A DNA stretch of 64,000 nt from Salinicoccus halodurans (lineage in GTDB: Bacteria; Bacillota; Bacilli; Staphylococcales; Salinicoccaceae). The notes below the pieces were generated by a model. It worked only from the letters and a program-made list of their open reading frames with translations. It made no database searches and had not been told where the DNA came from. The stretch spans positions 120,937 through 184,936 of the forward strand of contig NZ_FOTB01000001.1 in NCBI RefSeq assembly GCF_900114445.1, read 5' to 3'. Positions 35,621-43,350 of the stretch are shown in pieces. Each line of letters opens with the position of its first letter. Position 1 is the first letter of the stretch. A program made the position numbers and the translations under genes.

Positions 35621-36715
35621 ATGACAATTGAAAAAATCGCCGTTATCGGGGCAGGAAACGGCGGCATTACTGCAGCCGCCGATCTGACAAACAGGGGATT
35701 TTCAGTTTCCCTGTTTGATTCGCCGGATTTTTCGCAGAATCTGGAGGGGATCAGAAAAAGACGGCGAATAGTGCTTCAGGACGAGGATGGGGAGAAGTTC
35801 GTCGACTTCTCCAATGTCACGACGGATATTGAAGCGGCAGTGAGGGGTGCCGGAGTCATCATGCTGACAGTACCGGGCTTTGCGGTTGAAAATATTGCCG
35901 AACAGCTTGCGCCTGTCGTTGAAGAGGACCAGGTCATACTTCTGAACGGTGCAGGATCGATGGGATCTGTAAGATTTGTGAACCGGGCAAAAGAGATGGG
36001 CATTGATAAATCATTCGATATCGCAGAGACGAACTCGCTTACATACGGCACACGTGCGTTCCCGGAGGAAGCAAGGGTGGAGCTTTCTCTGTATGTGAAG
36101 AAACTGTTCTTCGCAGCTTATCCGGCATCTGAAACAGGCAGGCTGCTCAACATATGTTCGGAGCTGTATGACTGCTTTGTTCCGGCAGAGAGCGTCTGGC
36201 ATACGACGCTTGAGAACGGCAATCCTGAAGTGCATCCCGGTCCCGCCCTGCTGAACGCCGGAAGGATCGACTATTCAAATGGAGAATTCTGGCTGTACAA
36301 AGAGGGAATCACAGAACATACCGTCAAATTATTAAACGCTATCGAGCAGGAACGGATATCCATCGGTAAATCTTTCGGCTACACTCTCGAAGATGCGGTC
36401 GAAAGCAGAGCGGGCAGAGGCTATTTCGAGGATGACGGACGCAGCCTGCAGGAATTATTCAATACGAGCGAAGTCTATACAAAGATAAAAGGACCTGTGT
36501 CAATAAACTCCAGATACTTTACGGAGGACATTTCAAACGGTCTGGTCTTATGGTCTGAGATGGGCAGGCTCGCTGGAGTAAGTACACCGAACATTGACGC
36601 TGTCATCACTCTGGGGAGCACTTTATTGGAAAAGGATTTTTACGCGTCGGGACTGACTCTGGAAAAACTGGGATTTTCCGGCCGGACACTGAATCAGGTG
36701 CTCGGCAGCGTCTGA
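35621..36715 (+). CDS. NAD/NADP octopine/nopaline dehydrogenase-family protein
   Basis: 364 residues. N-terminal Rossmann fold with AVIGAGNGGITAAADL (about 6-21) and C-terminal octopine dehydrogenase helical domain (about 185-335; HPGPALLNAGRIDY near 204 and a YTKIKGP stretch near 285). The family condenses an amino acid with a 2-oxoacid or catalyses the reverse. Substrate unknown. The ATG at 35621 is preferred over 35615 because AAAGGGGAG is then correctly spaced. It is followed by an NhaC-family antiporter 35 bases on. Confidence 0.83.
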   Translation: MTIEKIAVIGAGNGGITAAADLTNRGFSVSLFDSPDFSQNLEGIRKRRRIVLQDEDGEKFVDFSNVTTDIEAAVRGAGVIMLTVPGFAVENIAEQLAPVVEEDQVILLNGAGSMGSVRFVNRAKEMGIDKSFDIAETNSLTYGTRAFPEEARVELSLYVKKLFFAAYPASETGRLLNICSELYDCFVPAESVWHTTLENGNPEVHPGPALLNAGRIDYSNGEFWLYKEGITEHTVKLLNAIEQERISIGKSFGYTLEDAVESRAGRGYFEDDGRSLQELFNTSEVYTKIKGPVSINSRYFTEDISNGLVLWSEMGRLAGVSTPNIDAVITLGSTLLEKDFYASGLTLEKLGFSGRTLNQVLGSV

Positions 36716-36750
36716 TTTAAATATTCTGTATAATAAGGGGCTTTGGATAT

Positions 36751-38175
36751 ATGAAGAGAGAACCGACATTTTTTGAATCTATATCATGCTTTATCGTGCT
36801 GGGACTGGTCATCGGCGTGGGATTTGGATATTTCGGAATCCCGATACAGCCTTTATTGCTGGTGTCAGCTGCATATGCTGCACTGATCGCCCTCCGGGTC
36901 GGCGTCTCATGGGATAAGATGGAGAAAGGAATCATCACCAGGCTGAAGACAGCCATGCCGGCAATCTTCATATTGTTTGCGGTTGGGATCATAATCGGCA
37001 CTTGGATCTATTCCGGTACAGTGCCACTGCTCATATATTATGGTCTGCAGATCATCAGTCCTACATATTTCCTTGTAACGGCTTTCGTTATCGTAGCTGT
37101 CGTTTCAGTCGCTACGGGCACTGCCTGGGGGTCGACTGCCACAGCCGGCGTCGCCCTGATGGGAATCGCTGCAGAGCTCGATGTCTCCCTGGCCATGGCG
37201 GCCGGTGCAGTAATATCCGGCGGTGTATTCGGCGATAAGCTCTCACCGTTATCCGATACGACAAACCTTGCGCCGCTGGTCGTTGAAGTGAATCTTTATG
37301 AACACATCAAGCATATGCTCTGGACGACGGTGCCCGCTTCAATTGTCGGGCTGATCATCTGGTTTTTTGTGGGAATAAACACCGATTACTCGAATGCATC
37401 TTCAGGGAATGTAGACAGTTTACTGACCGAGCTGGATACGATATATAACTGGAATATATTCATGCTGATCCCGTTCGCGATCATTTTATGGGGTGCGTTT
37501 GCCAAAAAACCTGTAGTGCCGATGATGCTATTGTCATCAGTGGCGGCAGTTTTCATCGGCATGTTCTCAAACGGCTTCACACTGGTGGACGGCATGACTG
37601 CAATGGCTGACGGATTCAGCGTGGCGATGATAAATGATCCCGGATTTGATCCGGCATCATTGTCGGAAAATGTCACATCGCTGATTGTACGCGGCGGCAT
37701 TTTTTCCATGACGACCATCGTAGTGACGATTTTCTGCGGCTATGCATTCGCAGGCATCGTTGAAGTGGCGGGCTGTCTGGATAAGATACTCAATACATTT
37801 TCCAGAATGGTCGAGTCGACGTGGAAACTGATCGGAGTCACGATTTTAGGAAGTGTAGTGATTGTGTTCACTGCAGGCGTCGCTTCGATTTCGATCATCA
37901 TGGTCGGCGTTCTGCTGCAGGATGCCTACGCGAAGCAGGGGCTGCAAGCGAAGAATCTCTCCAGAACACTTGAGGATTCGGGAACTATGCTGCTGCCATT
38001 TGTGCCATGGGGCGTTTCGGGTATTTATTATCTGGAAGTGCTTGGCGTCAGCGTGGCGGATTATTGGATCTGGGCGATACCATGTTATCTCTGTGTCGTA
38101 TTCGCGATGATTTATGCGGGAACAGGTATCGGTATTGCGAAATCAGAAGGGCAGACTGCGGTGAAGGCGGAATAG
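36751..38175 (+). CDS. NhaC-family Na+/H+ antiporter-like transporter
   Basis: 474 residues with about 11-12 hydrophobic segments. Family marks include GTAWGSTATAGVALMGIAAE near 120 and GGVFGDKLSPLSDTTNLAP near 150. NhaC relatives exchange Na+ for H+, malate/lactate or amino acids. The tight pairing with an opine-dehydrogenase-like gene suggests it moves that enzyme's substrate or product (inference). A terminator follows at 38193. Confidence 0.86.
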   Translation: MKREPTFFESISCFIVLGLVIGVGFGYFGIPIQPLLLVSAAYAALIALRVGVSWDKMEKGIITRLKTAMPAIFILFAVGIIIGTWIYSGTVPLLIYYGLQIISPTYFLVTAFVIVAVVSVATGTAWGSTATAGVALMGIAAELDVSLAMAAGAVISGGVFGDKLSPLSDTTNLAPLVVEVNLYEHIKHMLWTTVPASIVGLIIWFFVGINTDYSNASSGNVDSLLTELDTIYNWNIFMLIPFAIILWGAFAKKPVVPMMLLSSVAAVFIGMFSNGFTLVDGMTAMADGFSVAMINDPGFDPASLSENVTSLIVRGGIFSMTTIVVTIFCGYAFAGIVEVAGCLDKILNTFSRMVESTWKLIGVTILGSVVIVFTAGVASISIIMVGVLLQDAYAKQGLQAKNLSRTLEDSGTMLLPFVPWGVSGIYYLEVLGVSVADYWIWAIPCYLCVVFAMIYAGTGIGIAKSEGQTAVKAE

Positions 38176-38192
38176 GATATATAATGAATTGG

Positions 38193-38224
38193 AATCTCCT
38201 GATAATTGTCGGGGGATTTTTTTA
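38193..38224 (+). terminator. Terminator after nhaC-like gene
   Basis: AATCTCC pairs with GGGGATT (one G-U) around a short loop, followed by seven T. Confidence 0.7.
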
Positions 38225-38268
38225 TGGGTATTTTTGGCAGATGTCATTGTTACGACTGAAAAATCCAG

Positions 38269-38293
38269 GCAGATTTTTAAAATCTGCTTTTTT
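38269..38293 (+). terminator. Leader hairpin with T tract upstream of NERD copy 2
   Basis: GCAGATTT and AAATCTGC form an 8-bp stem with 3-base loop, followed by six T. A good terminator already lies at 38193-38224, so this second one is more likely part of the conserved NERD leader than a terminator for nhaC. Confidence 0.65.
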
Positions 38294-38368
38294 AATTCTG
38301 AAAAGATCAAATCGGACATTTTCGCCTATATATAAGGTAGAGGGGTTTTTATTAAAAGGAGGGATTTT

Positions 38369-39445
38369 ATGTTTGTAACTGAAAGGAGAAAGTCTGCCAA
38401 TCATATATATTTGGAGGTTTTGGAGACGCGCTCTGGGCTGTCCGGGAAAGAGAAGCGGGATTTGAAAAGATATCGGTCGGGATATGAGGGAGAGCGGGAT
38501 TATGATGCTGTGCTGGAGGAAGTGGGACACAATCGGTTGTACGTTTTTCGTGATGTCTGGCTTGGAATCCGCGAGTCGAAAGTGCAGCTGGATACGTTGA
38601 TAGTCGCAGATGATCGGTTGATAGTGAATGAGATTAAAAATTACAGCGGGAGTTATTCATATGAAGATGGGGTGTGGAAGGTGCGGGGGCATCAAATTTC
38701 CGAAGACCCGGTCAGCCAGGTTTCCATTGCCGTCAATAAGTTATTAAAGCTGCGCTACGATACAGGCGTGCATTTCGAAGTGCAGAAGGAAATTGTATTC
38801 GTGAATCCATATATGATATTTGATCACACGGATTATAAAAATCCGGAACTGTTTGTGATGCGGAACCGGTTGAAGCAGTATTTCCGGAGTCTGCATAACA
38901 ATACTTCCGGTCATTCGGCAAAAGGGTTGGCGGAGGAAGTTGCCAGGCGGATCATCAAGCCGCCGCATCCGGTTTCTGTGAATGAGAGTGCGAAGGTGAG
39001 ATTCGGGGTGAACTGCCATAAGTGCAGCAGCTTCGATATTATGATTAAGCGATTCTGTTCTGAGTGTCAGGCGTGTGGCTGTGTAGAACCATTTGAGCGG
39101 CTGATTGTCCGGGCCGCGATTGAGTTTTCTGTTTTATTCCCGGGCGAGAAAATGACACGCAGGAAAATCCATGAATTTTTAGGAGGAGCTATCAATTGCC
39201 AGTCAGTTCAGCGGCGATTGAGTCGATACTTTGTAAAGGAAGGTGACGGAAAACAGAGCCATTACCTCGTTCCAGAACATGATTTAAAGAAAGTCCTGAT
39301 TGAAGGAGGGTATGACTCGAGTTATGAGCATGACCAGGATTTCATATCTACGAATAAAGATCGTGTACCCGAAAGCGGCGTATCACATCTACGAATAAAG
39401 ATCGTGTACCCGAAAGTGGCATATCACGTCTACGAATGCAAATAG
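38369..39445 (+). CDS. NERD-domain nuclease-like protein with zinc ribbon, copy 2
   Basis: 358 residues, close paralog of the protein at 13498-14541, with long identical stretches such as VWKVRGHQISEDPVSQ and FVMRNRLKQYFRSLHNNTSG. The NERD residues (GYEGE, VQLDTL, NEIKNYSG) and cysteines (CHKC, then CSECQAC) are kept. The copies stay alignable to YEHDxDFI, after which this one reads into 41-bp tandem repeats. Because 41 is not a multiple of three, successive repeats are translated in different frames to give a chance-like tail (STNKDRVPES, then LRIKIVYPKV). The leader before the start is about 96% identical to copy 1. Confidence 0.78.
   Translation: MFVTERRKSANHIYLEVLETRSGLSGKEKRDLKRYRSGYEGERDYDAVLEEVGHNRLYVFRDVWLGIRESKVQLDTLIVADDRLIVNEIKNYSGSYSYEDGVWKVRGHQISEDPVSQVSIAVNKLLKLRYDTGVHFEVQKEIVFVNPYMIFDHTDYKNPELFVMRNRLKQYFRSLHNNTSGHSAKGLAEEVARRIIKPPHPVSVNESAKVRFGVNCHKCSSFDIMIKRFCSECQACGCVEPFERLIVRAAIEFSVLFPGEKMTRRKIHEFLGGAINCQSVQRRLSRYFVKEGDGKQSHYLVPEHDLKKVLIEGGYDSSYEHDQDFISTNKDRVPESGVSHLRIKIVYPKVAYHVYECK
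39341..39440. repeat. 41-bp tandem repeats at the 3' end of NERD copy 2, about 2.4 copies
   Basis: TCTACGAATAAAGATCG starts at 39347 and 39388, and a partial copy at 39429; spacing is 41 in both cases. Each unit can fold as CACATCT / AGATCGTG with one bulge. The array spans the end of the coding region and its stop codon. Confidence 0.88.
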
Positions 39446-39517
39446 TAGACTCGCAAACGTGCAGCCGGAGCGGATGACTTACAAATGGTCATGCGCTCTT
39501 TATTTTCTCAACAGTTC

Positions 39518-39544
39518 TTTTACATACTTTACAGAACCTTAAAG
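39518..39544 (+). promoter_or_regulatory. Possible PhoP-type box upstream of phnG
   Basis: TTTACA (39519), TTTACA (39528) and TTAAAG (39539) resemble the TTWACA direct repeats bound by PhoP in Bacillus, at spacings of 9 and 11 rather than a regular 11. It would fit phosphate-starvation control of C-P lyase. Confidence 0.4.
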
Positions 39545-39592
39545 TTCGTAAGCTTGGCAACAAGTTAGAGTGTAGTTAAGGAGGTTGAGTTG

Positions 39593-40012
39593 ATGAAGAA
39601 AAAACGGTGGTCTCAACTATTTATAAAGTATGGAAGAGATGAAGCGGTACAATTTTTTGATACATACCAAAGCGTGGTCCCGTACGATATCATTTCGGAG
39701 CCGACAGAAGGTCTGACGATGATCAAAGTAAGGGAACACGCGGAGAACAGCCTGTTCTACATGGGCGAGGTGCTGGTGACTGAAACGAAGATCCGTCAGA
39801 ATCAGACGGTGGGTCTGGGTGTGGTCAAAGGGTCGGATGCGGAGCTCAGCATGGCGGCCAGTTTTATCGATCTTTGCCTGAGCCTTGGCACGCTGGATGA
39901 AGAACTTGCAGAAATTCTTGAAGCTCTGGAAATAAAGGAATACGTATATACAGAAAACAGGACGAAAGAGATTTTGAAGACTAAAGTCGATTTCGACATG
40001 ATGACGGAATAA
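39593..40012 (+). CDS. phnG: C-P lyase core subunit PhnG
   Basis: 139 residues. The central PhnG signature GEVLVTETKIR...VGLGVVKGSD (about 63-88) is clear. PhnG forms the (GHIJ)2 core complex and with PhnI, PhnH and PhnL attaches a phosphonate to the ribose of ATP. The ATG at 39593 follows AAGGAGG with normal spacing; a TTG one codon earlier is possible. It is first of seven closely packed phn genes. Confidence 0.9.
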   Translation: MKKKRWSQLFIKYGRDEAVQFFDTYQSVVPYDIISEPTEGLTMIKVREHAENSLFYMGEVLVTETKIRQNQTVGLGVVKGSDAELSMAASFIDLCLSLGTLDEELAEILEALEIKEYVYTENRTKEILKTKVDFDMMTE

Positions 40013-40025
40013 GGAGGAACAGCTG

Positions 40026-40586
40026 ATGACGACAATGGTTCATAATACGCAAAAGCATTACCGCGAGCTGGTGGATCTGTTCAGCAGACCGGGGGAGGTT
40101 AGGATTTCCACTTTCGATATACCGAATTTCACGAATTTCCCGGATGCCGTACTGGCGACGGTGCTGACTTTATTCGACAATGAAATCACTTTTTATACGC
40201 AGGATCAGAAGAACCCGGGTGAGTTCCAGACTTTGACTGGCGGCCAGTTTTCAGAAAATCTTTCCGAAGCGGACTACGTTGTTGTAAAGGAGCACGAACT
40301 GACCGAAGACGTGATGCGGTCACTAAAAACCGGTACGTTGGGTTCTCCTGAAAAGTCGGCGACGCTGATCATTGAAGTGGATTCGATCGGCGAAGGCCGG
40401 AAGTATTCACTCAAAGGTCCGGGAATAAAAACGGCGAATGAAATTGAAATGACTTTCGACCCGAAATGGATGATTCATAGAATGGAACTCTGCAGCGAAT
40501 TCCCGCTCGGCATCGATATGATCCTGATCGACCGGCGCAACCAGCTGACGGTGATTCCGAGAACGACGATTACGGAGGTGGAATAG
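40026..40586 (+). CDS. phnH: C-P lyase core subunit PhnH
   Basis: 186 residues. The PhnH start (THKHYRELVDLF-type: TQKHYRELVDLFSRPGEV) and EFPLGIDMILID near 155 match the family, a PLP-transferase-like fold without PLP. It is a structural part of the core complex. The start follows AGGAGG, and the stop directly abuts phnI. Confidence 0.9.
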   Translation: MTTMVHNTQKHYRELVDLFSRPGEVRISTFDIPNFTNFPDAVLATVLTLFDNEITFYTQDQKNPGEFQTLTGGQFSENLSEADYVVVKEHELTEDVMRSLKTGTLGSPEKSATLIIEVDSIGEGRKYSLKGPGIKTANEIEMTFDPKWMIHRMELCSEFPLGIDMILIDRRNQLTVIPRTTITEVE

Positions 40587-41657
40587 ATGGGTTATGTTGC
40601 GGTCAAAGGCGGGACGAAAGCGATCCAGGCGTCCGTCGATATGTATAAGAATAAAAAATACATTCCCGGAATGGAAATCAGTGCGGAACATGTGAAGGCG
40701 AATATGAACCAGCTGATCAACCAGGTGATGTCGGAAGCGAGTCTGTACGACAGGGAGCTGGCGTCGCATGCCATCAAACAGGCTGAAGGCAATATGGAAG
40801 AGGCGGTGTTCCTGCTTCGTGCGCACCGTTCGACGCTGCCGAGGCTCTATTATTCGACAGTGACGAATACGCGTGAAATGTTCGTGGAGCGCCGGGTGTC
40901 GGCGAGTTTCAAAGATATACCGGGCGGTCAGATTCTGGGTGCGTCCCCGGACTTCACCCACAGACTGCTGGATGACTCGGTCACTTACGGCAGCGAGGAA
41001 ACAGAAGGGGACATCCCGCCTGATTACAACTACGAGCTGAACAATCTGCCGAAGGTGATCGACTACCTCGAGTCGGAGGGTTTATTTACAAAAGAGCCGG
41101 AAGATAATTCGACGCCTGACGACATCACGAAACGTTCCATCGAATTTCCGAGTTCCCGGAGCGAGCGGCTCCAGTCGCTGACACGCGGACAGACCGGAGC
41201 GGTAACCTCGCTCGGCTATGTGGAAATCAGAGGCTACGGCTATTCTTCACATCCGAACATCGGAGAGGTGAGGGTCGGTCAGCAGCCGGTCCATATCGAT
41301 CCGGCGGGTGACGGTGATGCATATTACATCGGTGATGTTGAACTGACTGAAGTGGAGGCGTTCATGCCGGCGGATGAGGCGGAAACTGCAGGTGAAAGAG
41401 CACACGAAAAGACGTTCAAGATCGGCTACGGCCTCACATTCGGCCAGAATGAGACGAAGACGATTGCGATGAGCGTACTGGACTACAGCCTGAGTCATCC
41501 TGCGGAGGCATCGCCGACAGCGGACGATGAATTTGTCCTGCTGCATATCGATTCTGTCGAATCGACAGGATTCATCTCACACCTGAAGCTGCCCCATTAC
41601 GTAACATTCCAGTCCGTACTGGACCGGGTCAGACAGACGAAAGGAGGCAGGGACTGA
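40587..41657 (+). CDS. phnI: C-P lyase core subunit PhnI
   Basis: 356 residues, usual length. MGYVAVKGGTKAI at the N-terminus and LRAHRSTLPRLYYS near 73 are typical. PhnI cleaves the glycosidic bond of ATP and, with G, H and L, forms alpha-D-ribose-1-methylphosphonate-5-triphosphate. The stop overlaps the phnJ start by one base. Confidence 0.92.
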   Translation: MGYVAVKGGTKAIQASVDMYKNKKYIPGMEISAEHVKANMNQLINQVMSEASLYDRELASHAIKQAEGNMEEAVFLLRAHRSTLPRLYYSTVTNTREMFVERRVSASFKDIPGGQILGASPDFTHRLLDDSVTYGSEETEGDIPPDYNYELNNLPKVIDYLESEGLFTKEPEDNSTPDDITKRSIEFPSSRSERLQSLTRGQTGAVTSLGYVEIRGYGYSSHPNIGEVRVGQQPVHIDPAGDGDAYYIGDVELTEVEAFMPADEAETAGERAHEKTFKIGYGLTFGQNETKTIAMSVLDYSLSHPAEASPTADDEFVLLHIDSVESTGFISHLKLPHYVTFQSVLDRVRQTKGGRD

Positions 41658-42499
41658 TGAAGCAGAATTATGCCTTTTTAGATGAAAACTCCAAAAAGGA
41701 GATCAGACGAAAAACGTTGAAAGCGATCGCCATCCCGGGCTACCAGGTGCCTTTCGCATCGAGGGAGCTTCCGATCGCCCGGGGCTGGGGTACGGGCGGA
41801 CTGCAGCTGACGCTGTCGCTCGTCGGACAGTCGGACACCGTCAAAGTGATCGATCAGGGATCGGATGAATCGGTGAATGCGGTGAATATCCGCAAGCTGA
41901 TCCAGGACACGACCGATGTGCAGGATACCATTTACACGGACGCCGCGACACTCATCCAGTCGAGGCACCGCATCCCTGAAGTGCCGCTCAAACCGTACCA
42001 GATACTGGTGCTGCAGGTGCCGCTTCCGGAACCGCTCCGGCCGGTGGAGCCGTCGGAACGCATCACGAAGATGCTGCATGCGGACAGGGAATACAGCGGT
42101 GCATGGCTGAGGCTGTTCGAGCAGATCATGAAATACGGCTCGATTACCGATGACGCCGACTATCCGGTACTGGTGAACGGCCGCTACGTTATGGCACCGA
42201 GCCCGATTCCGAGGTTCGACAATCCCAAGATGGAGAACAACGACGGACTGATCCTGCTTGGCGCAGGACGGGAGAAGAAAATATATGCAGTGCCGCCGTA
42301 CACGAAAGTGACCCCGCTCGCATTCGAAGATTATCCGTTCGAAGTGGAATCCTTCGACGGCATTACATGCCGGGAATCCGGACTGACGGGCGTCTACATG
42401 GATGAGCTGGTGAATGAAGAGACCGGTGAGACGTACTACGTCACGAACGATACGAGCTACATGCTTGAAGAAATGAATAAGGAAGGATCTGTGAGATGA
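41657..42499 (+). CDS. phnJ: PhnJ homolog lacking the Fe-S and catalytic cysteines
   Basis: 280 residues, collinear with E. coli PhnJ, the radical-SAM enzyme that breaks the C-P bond. The fold and radical glycine region are kept (AIPGYQVPF with Gly 28; GWGTGGLQLT; PSPIPRFDNPKM; GAGREKKIYAVPP). In the C-terminal motif, however, only the first cysteine remains (Cys 238). The positions equivalent to E. coli Cys 244, Cys 266 and Cys 272 are Ser 241, Thr 263 and Met 269, at exactly the expected spacing. The frame is intact and the operon otherwise complete, so this is not simple decay. It overlaps phnK by 4 bases. Confidence 0.9.
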   Translation: MKQNYAFLDENSKKEIRRKTLKAIAIPGYQVPFASRELPIARGWGTGGLQLTLSLVGQSDTVKVIDQGSDESVNAVNIRKLIQDTTDVQDTIYTDAATLIQSRHRIPEVPLKPYQILVLQVPLPEPLRPVEPSERITKMLHADREYSGAWLRLFEQIMKYGSITDDADYPVLVNGRYVMAPSPIPRFDNPKMENNDGLILLGAGREKKIYAVPPYTKVTPLAFEDYPFEVESFDGITCRESGLTGVYMDELVNEETGETYYVTNDTSYMLEEMNKEGSVR

Positions 42500-43338
42500 A
42501 ACAAAAGGAGAATATCACACTAAGCGTGAAAAATGTCAGCAAACTTTACGGAGACGGATGTGCGTACTGCGCGGAAACGGATGCGGTGCTGGATAAGAAT
42601 GTCTGTCCGGAGTGCCGCACGGTTCACGCCTGCCGGGATGTATCCTTCGATCTCCACAGCGGTGAAATCCTAGGTATCGTCGGTGAGAGCGGCAGCGGAA
42701 AAAGTACACTGATGAAGATGCTTTATTTCGATCAGGAAGCTTCAAGGGGCAGTTACCACATTTCGGACTATGACACCAGCCAGTCCAACGTCTTCGGGCT
42801 GTCCAGCCAGGCGAAGCGGCAGATCCGCAATGAAATCCTCGGCATGGTCTATCAGAATCCTGTGTACGGCCTCGAGATGGACTTTTCATCCATGAGCAAC
42901 ATCGCGGAAAAACTGATTGCGGCAGGCTCAAGAAATGTCGGTGAAATGACCGGGACAGGCGACCATTTCCTCGATAAGGTGAACATTCCGCTCAACCGCA
43001 AGTTCGATCCGCCGATCAATTTCTCGGGCGGCATGCAGCAGCGGGTGCAGATTGCGAAGGCGCTCTCCAACTATCCGCCGGTTCTGCTGCTTGACGAAGT
43101 GACGACGGGGCTCGACCTCTCGGTCCAGGCGGATGTCCTGGAACTGATCAAAGAGATCCAGCGTGAAATGGGCATCAGCATGGTGGTCGTGTCGCATGAC
43201 CTTGCAATCATACGCATGCTTTGCGACCGCACGATGGTCATGTTGAACGGTGAGGTCATCGAAGCGGGAATCACAGATCAAATTTTGGAAGATCCACAGC
43301 ATGCCTATACGCAGCAGCTGGTCTACTCAATCCTTTAG
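42496..43338 (+). CDS. phnK: C-P lyase ATPase PhnK with cysteine-rich insertion
   Basis: 280 residues, one ABC domain: Walker A GESGSGKSTLMKML (about 61-74), signature FSGGMQQRVQIAKAL and Walker B VLLLDEVTTGL. In the E. coli complex PhnK binds onto PhnJ. Between the first two strands this protein has an insertion absent from E. coli PhnK, with Cys 22, 25, 37, 40 and 46 (CAYC...CPEC...C), able to hold zinc or an iron-sulfur cluster. Similar insertions may exist in other Gram-positive PhnK proteins; I cannot check. Confidence 0.9.
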   Translation: MKQKENITLSVKNVSKLYGDGCAYCAETDAVLDKNVCPECRTVHACRDVSFDLHSGEILGIVGESGSGKSTLMKMLYFDQEASRGSYHISDYDTSQSNVFGLSSQAKRQIRNEILGMVYQNPVYGLEMDFSSMSNIAEKLIAAGSRNVGEMTGTGDHFLDKVNIPLNRKFDPPINFSGGMQQRVQIAKALSNYPPVLLLDEVTTGLDLSVQADVLELIKEIQREMGISMVVVSHDLAIIRMLCDRTMVMLNGEVIEAGITDQILEDPQHAYTQQLVYSIL

Positions 43339-43350
43339 GAGGACGGGCAT

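Noticed and set aside
35621-36715. Staphylopine dehydrogenase CntM
   Set aside because: No cntK, cntL or cnt transporter genes are adjacent, and the C-terminal region looks like the octopine/nopaline family.
41657-42499. phnJ as an ordinary pseudogene
   Set aside because: The frame is open over the full length, overlaps with neighbours are preserved and most conserved residues remain, so simple decay is not supported.
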